Source of the DNA: Pseudomonadota bacterium
GTDB taxonomy: Bacteria; Desulfobacterota; Syntrophobacteria; Syntrophobacterales; Syntrophobacteraceae
Direction of reading: 5' to 3'
Assembly (NCBI GenBank): GCA_023416335.1
Contig: JAEZHY010000127.1
Location: 1 to 8,447, forward strand
Length of the DNA: 8,447 nucleotides
Of the stretch, positions 7,046 through 8,447 are shown piece after piece (the stretch's first letter is position 1; each line of letters starts with the position of its first letter). Below the pieces are notes generated by a model that was not told the DNA's origin, ran no database searches, and saw only the letters and a list, made by a program, of their open reading frames with translations. Made by a program: the position numbers and the translations under genes.

Positions 7046-7216
7046 GTGAAAAATGATCTGGCGGAATATCGGAAATTTCTCGTCATAATTGGAGGCTGGG
7101 TCCCGGGGCTGGTATTCCCCGGCCGTGAGGAAGCTCACGTCGGCAGCATCGATGTGGATCTTGCCATTGATCACAGATATCTTCCGGAAGAAGGCTACAA
7201 GACAATTCAGGAACTT
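7046..7216 (+). pseudogene. 5' fragment of a nucleotidyltransferase-fold (AbiEii-like) protein
   Basis: The frame from GTG 7046 reads DLAEYRKFLVIIGGW, then HVGSIDVDLAIDHRYLPEE, then GYKTIQEL. The GGW after a hydrophobic strand, followed by HVGSxDVDL, is the active-site signature of nucleotidyltransferase-fold proteins (GG plus GSxDxD with the metal-binding Asp pair, residues 36 and 38). This family includes AbiEii-type toxins and many uncharacterised relatives. After about residue 57 (base 7216) the family resemblance stops abruptly and the rest of the open frame is the antisense of a transposase fragment. The complete protein would be expected to be several times longer, so this is a truncated remnant. 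The stop TGA at 7043-7045 abuts the GTG, and relatives usually have more residues before the GG motif, so the 5' end may be damaged too. No antitoxin partner was recognised. Confidence 0.55.
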
Positions 7217-7217
7217 C

Positions 7218-7401
7218 CTCTTGCAGCAATTCGTTCCCCAATCGCTGTAACTGCTCGAGTGCCGCTTCCTCGGCTTCATCAGCGGTTCCAAACCCCCCAT
7301 CCGCATTCTCGGCAATATCGAGTACTGCTTCCAACCGCCCTCACAATACCGGATTGTTTGCGAAACCAGCGTTCTTCATAAATTTTCTTCCGCTCGGACA
7401 T
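7218..7401 (-). pseudogene. 5' fragment of an ISKra4-type transposase
   Basis: Minus-strand ATG at 7401-7399 is preceded by AGGAGG five bases away. It opens MSERKKIYEERWFRKQSG. After a frameshift near 7340 the sequence continues LEAVLDIAENADGGFGTADE, then AEEAALEQLQRLGNELLQ. The motif ENADGGFGTADEAEE followed by LQRLGNELLQ is typical of the N-terminal region of ISKra4-family transposases. The similarity stops at about 7218, exactly where the plus-strand nucleotidyltransferase fragment ends. The DDE catalytic part is absent. The remnant has an intact start and ribosome site but is broken by the frameshift and the truncation, so it is not functional. The family assignment is from recalled motif style. 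Confidence 0.55.
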
Positions 7402-7516
7402 TGGACCCTCCTTTTCTCTGGTTTCCCATGTTCACCTACACAAACTGCGGCGCAATGTTCAGCCCGAAAAAGGCTTGCACTAAAAAATGTCCAATGGGTT
7501 CTAATCGCACCCAATG
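7402..7516. other. Short spacer upstream of the transposase remnant
   Basis: It holds the strong minus-strand ribosome site AGGAGG at 7407-7412 and presumably the former left end of the ISKra4-type element. No terminal inverted repeat could be recognised with confidence. It is also the boundary where base composition turns strongly AT-rich. Confidence 0.3.
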
Positions 7517-8071
7517 TCAAAATGAAGTTGGCATAAAATACCTATAGAAAATATCGGAGGCAAGCGAGCCATATATATAAACAAGTAAAGCAGTAGTAAG
7601 GCACGTAATCGGAATGTACAGGATGGTATGTTGATACTTGAGTTTCTTTCTATACATAAATAGATAGATCAATAATCCATGAATTGAATTAAATGTGAAG
7701 CTTGATATATATATAAATAATAACTTTCTGCTTATAAAATTTATAGTGAACAGGAAGCCAACAAACGCAAATACAATGTAGTAAATTAGCGATGTTACAT
7801 TGCGGTACCGATTGTCAATATACCCATAATAATCAGTTTGAGTACATTTTGGATAAAACTTAAATTCTAAACATGCATAAATGATTGTGACTGCAATTGA
7901 TACCGCTAATCTTGTCATAATTAAATAGGATTTATCGTTGGTTAACTTGGCAAATAGTCCTGTGGTATTGGATGTGGCACCAATCAGAGCAATGATTTGA
8001 CACAATATAGAGACAATAAATATGGTATATATGAATCTTATATATTTAAGCAGATTTGGAAAAGATTTCAT
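7517..8071 (-). CDS. AT-rich orphan membrane protein with about five transmembrane helices
   Basis: A 184-residue integral membrane protein of unknown function; no family recognised. Hydrophobic segments lie at about 12-32, 50-70, 92-113, 117-139 and 147-169. The loop at 71-91 is Tyr-rich and polar (KFYPKCTQTDYYGYIDNRYR) and the loop at 140-147 is basic (YRKKLKYQ), which would be cytoplasmic by the positive-inside rule. The C-terminus (YRYFMPTSF) is aromatic. Base composition and codon use (many ATA, TTA and AAA codons) differ sharply from the kinase and cytochrome, which suggests recent transfer. The ATG at 8071 has no strong ribosome site, so the start is less sure. It sits alone between transposase debris and an IS3 element. 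It could be a small phage, polysaccharide or immunity-type membrane protein, but the sequence does not decide. The uninterrupted reading frame with a coherent helix pattern argues that it is a real gene. Confidence 0.6.
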   Translation of the reverse strand: MKSFPNLLKYIRFIYTIFIVSILCQIIALIGATSNTTGLFAKLTNDKSYLIMTRLAVSIAVTIIYACLEFKFYPKCTQTDYYGYIDNRYRNVTSLIYYIVFAFVGFLFTINFISRKLLFIYISSFTFNSIHGLLIYLFMYRKKLKYQHTILYIPITCLTTALLVYIYGSLASDIFYRYFMPTSF

Positions 8072-8328
8072 TATTTTAGCATCCGATTCATACTTGATTC
8101 GATAACGTTATTTCATGCATTATGGTTCTTGGATTGCATTGGTACATCAATCATACCAATGAGGTCCGGTTTTGACCCAATCGAGTCTCGAAAAACGGCG
8201 TTGCTGTTTGAATTCTATACTACTATCAGGCATTTTCTTGTCTTTTGAGCAAGATTTTCATGTACCCGGTCCTGTAAATCGTTTGACATCAACCTCTTAG
8301 GTGCACTTTAAGCCGAGGGGAACTATAA
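8072..8328. other. AT-rich spacer with two dyads between the membrane gene and the IS3 element
   Basis: Upstream of the minus-strand membrane gene there is a perfect 10-base palindrome ATAACGTTAT (8102-8111) and an inverted repeat ATTGGTA (8138-8144) with TACCAAT (8154-8160). They could be operator sites for the membrane gene or just AT-rich chance. No clear promoter and no gene are seen in this stretch. Confidence 0.3.
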
Positions 8329-8447
8329 TGGACCCCGAAAACTGGACAGAGAAATAAGGTGGAAAGACGGTCCCGGCCCGAGTTAAAACTTGAGGCAGGA
8401 GGAAGAAATAATGGCTGATCAAAGAAAGCGTCATAGTGCTTCATTTA
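8329..8447 (+). mobile_element. Left end of an IS3-family insertion sequence, continues past the window
   Basis: TGGACCCCGAAAACTGGACA at 8329-8348 has the form of an IS3-family terminal inverted repeat (5' TG end, run of C, AAAACTGGACA). It is followed after about 60 bases by a ribosome site and an OrfA start in the expected orientation. The right end and the target duplication lie outside the window. The first element base could be off by one or two. Confidence 0.72.
8411..8447 (+). CDS. IS3-family transposase OrfA, N-terminal part only
   Basis: Twelve codons are visible: MADQRKRHSASF. The KRHSAxFK opening is typical of IS3-family OrfA, the HTH-carrying protein that is joined to OrfB by programmed frameshifting to make the active transposase. 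ATG 8411 has AGGAGG at 8397-8402 with eight bases of spacing. The gene runs off the right edge, so integrity cannot be judged. Confidence 0.7.
   Translation, partial: MADQRKRHSASF

Noticed and set aside
6715..7086. 123-codon minus-strand frame (with the LLLLLL stretch) as an intact secreted protein
   Set aside because: After the hydrophobic stretch the frame turns into Arg/Ser-rich text, while the Ig-like pattern continues in another frame. It is better read as part of a broken gene.
7046..7381. Complete 111-residue nucleotidyltransferase
   Set aside because: Only about the first 57 residues match the family. The remainder is antisense to the ISKra4-type transposase fragment.

Overview
The window reads as part of a bacterial chromosome of moderate-to-high GC. 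From about 1 to 6300 it looks like ordinary resident genes; from about 6470 to the right edge it is a patchwork of gene fragments, an AT-rich orphan gene and an incoming insertion sequence. Protein style (a soluble multi-PAS histidine kinase, a NarL-type regulator, a secreted c-type cytochrome, a stand-alone IS630-like helix-turn-helix protein) suggests a respiring Gram-negative bacterium, perhaps Desulfobacterota/Deltaproteobacteria. That placement is an impression from protein families, not a measured match.

Left part: 3-638 (+) is the 3' part of a NarL/FixJ response regulator whose start lies outside the window. 852-1217 (+) is a 121-residue protein with the N-terminal HTH of IS630-type transposases but no catalytic domain. 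1567-2652 (+) is a secreted mono-heme c-type cytochrome with an unusual CXXCK second motif, no obvious distal Met ligand, and a C-terminal pair of WDG-type repeats. An 853-base gene-free gap follows. Its first third is packed with inverted repeats and its last part is the AT-rich leader of the next gene. 3506-6310 (+) is a 934-residue cytoplasmic histidine kinase with five PAS domains and a HisKA_3/HATPase core (NarX/DegS type).

Right part: downstream of the kinase lie three broken genes. These are a minus-strand Ig-like secreted-protein remnant with a frameshift near 6680, a plus-strand 5' piece of a nucleotidyltransferase (GG...GSxDxD motif) and a minus-strand 5' piece of an ISKra4-type transposase. 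The last two meet tail to tail within a few bases at about 7217. Then comes a complete, very AT-rich minus-strand gene for a five-helix membrane protein (7517-8071). Last is the left end of an IS3-family element (terminal repeat at 8329, OrfA start at 8411), which runs off the window.

How the genes may work together: the kinase and the response regulator are of classes that normally pair (HPK7 kinase with LuxR-type regulator), and the cytochrome lies between them. A sensory unit controlling redox functions is plausible, but the genes are separated by gaps of hundreds of bases and operon structure is not demonstrated. The right part is best read as a decay and insertion hotspot rather than a functional system.
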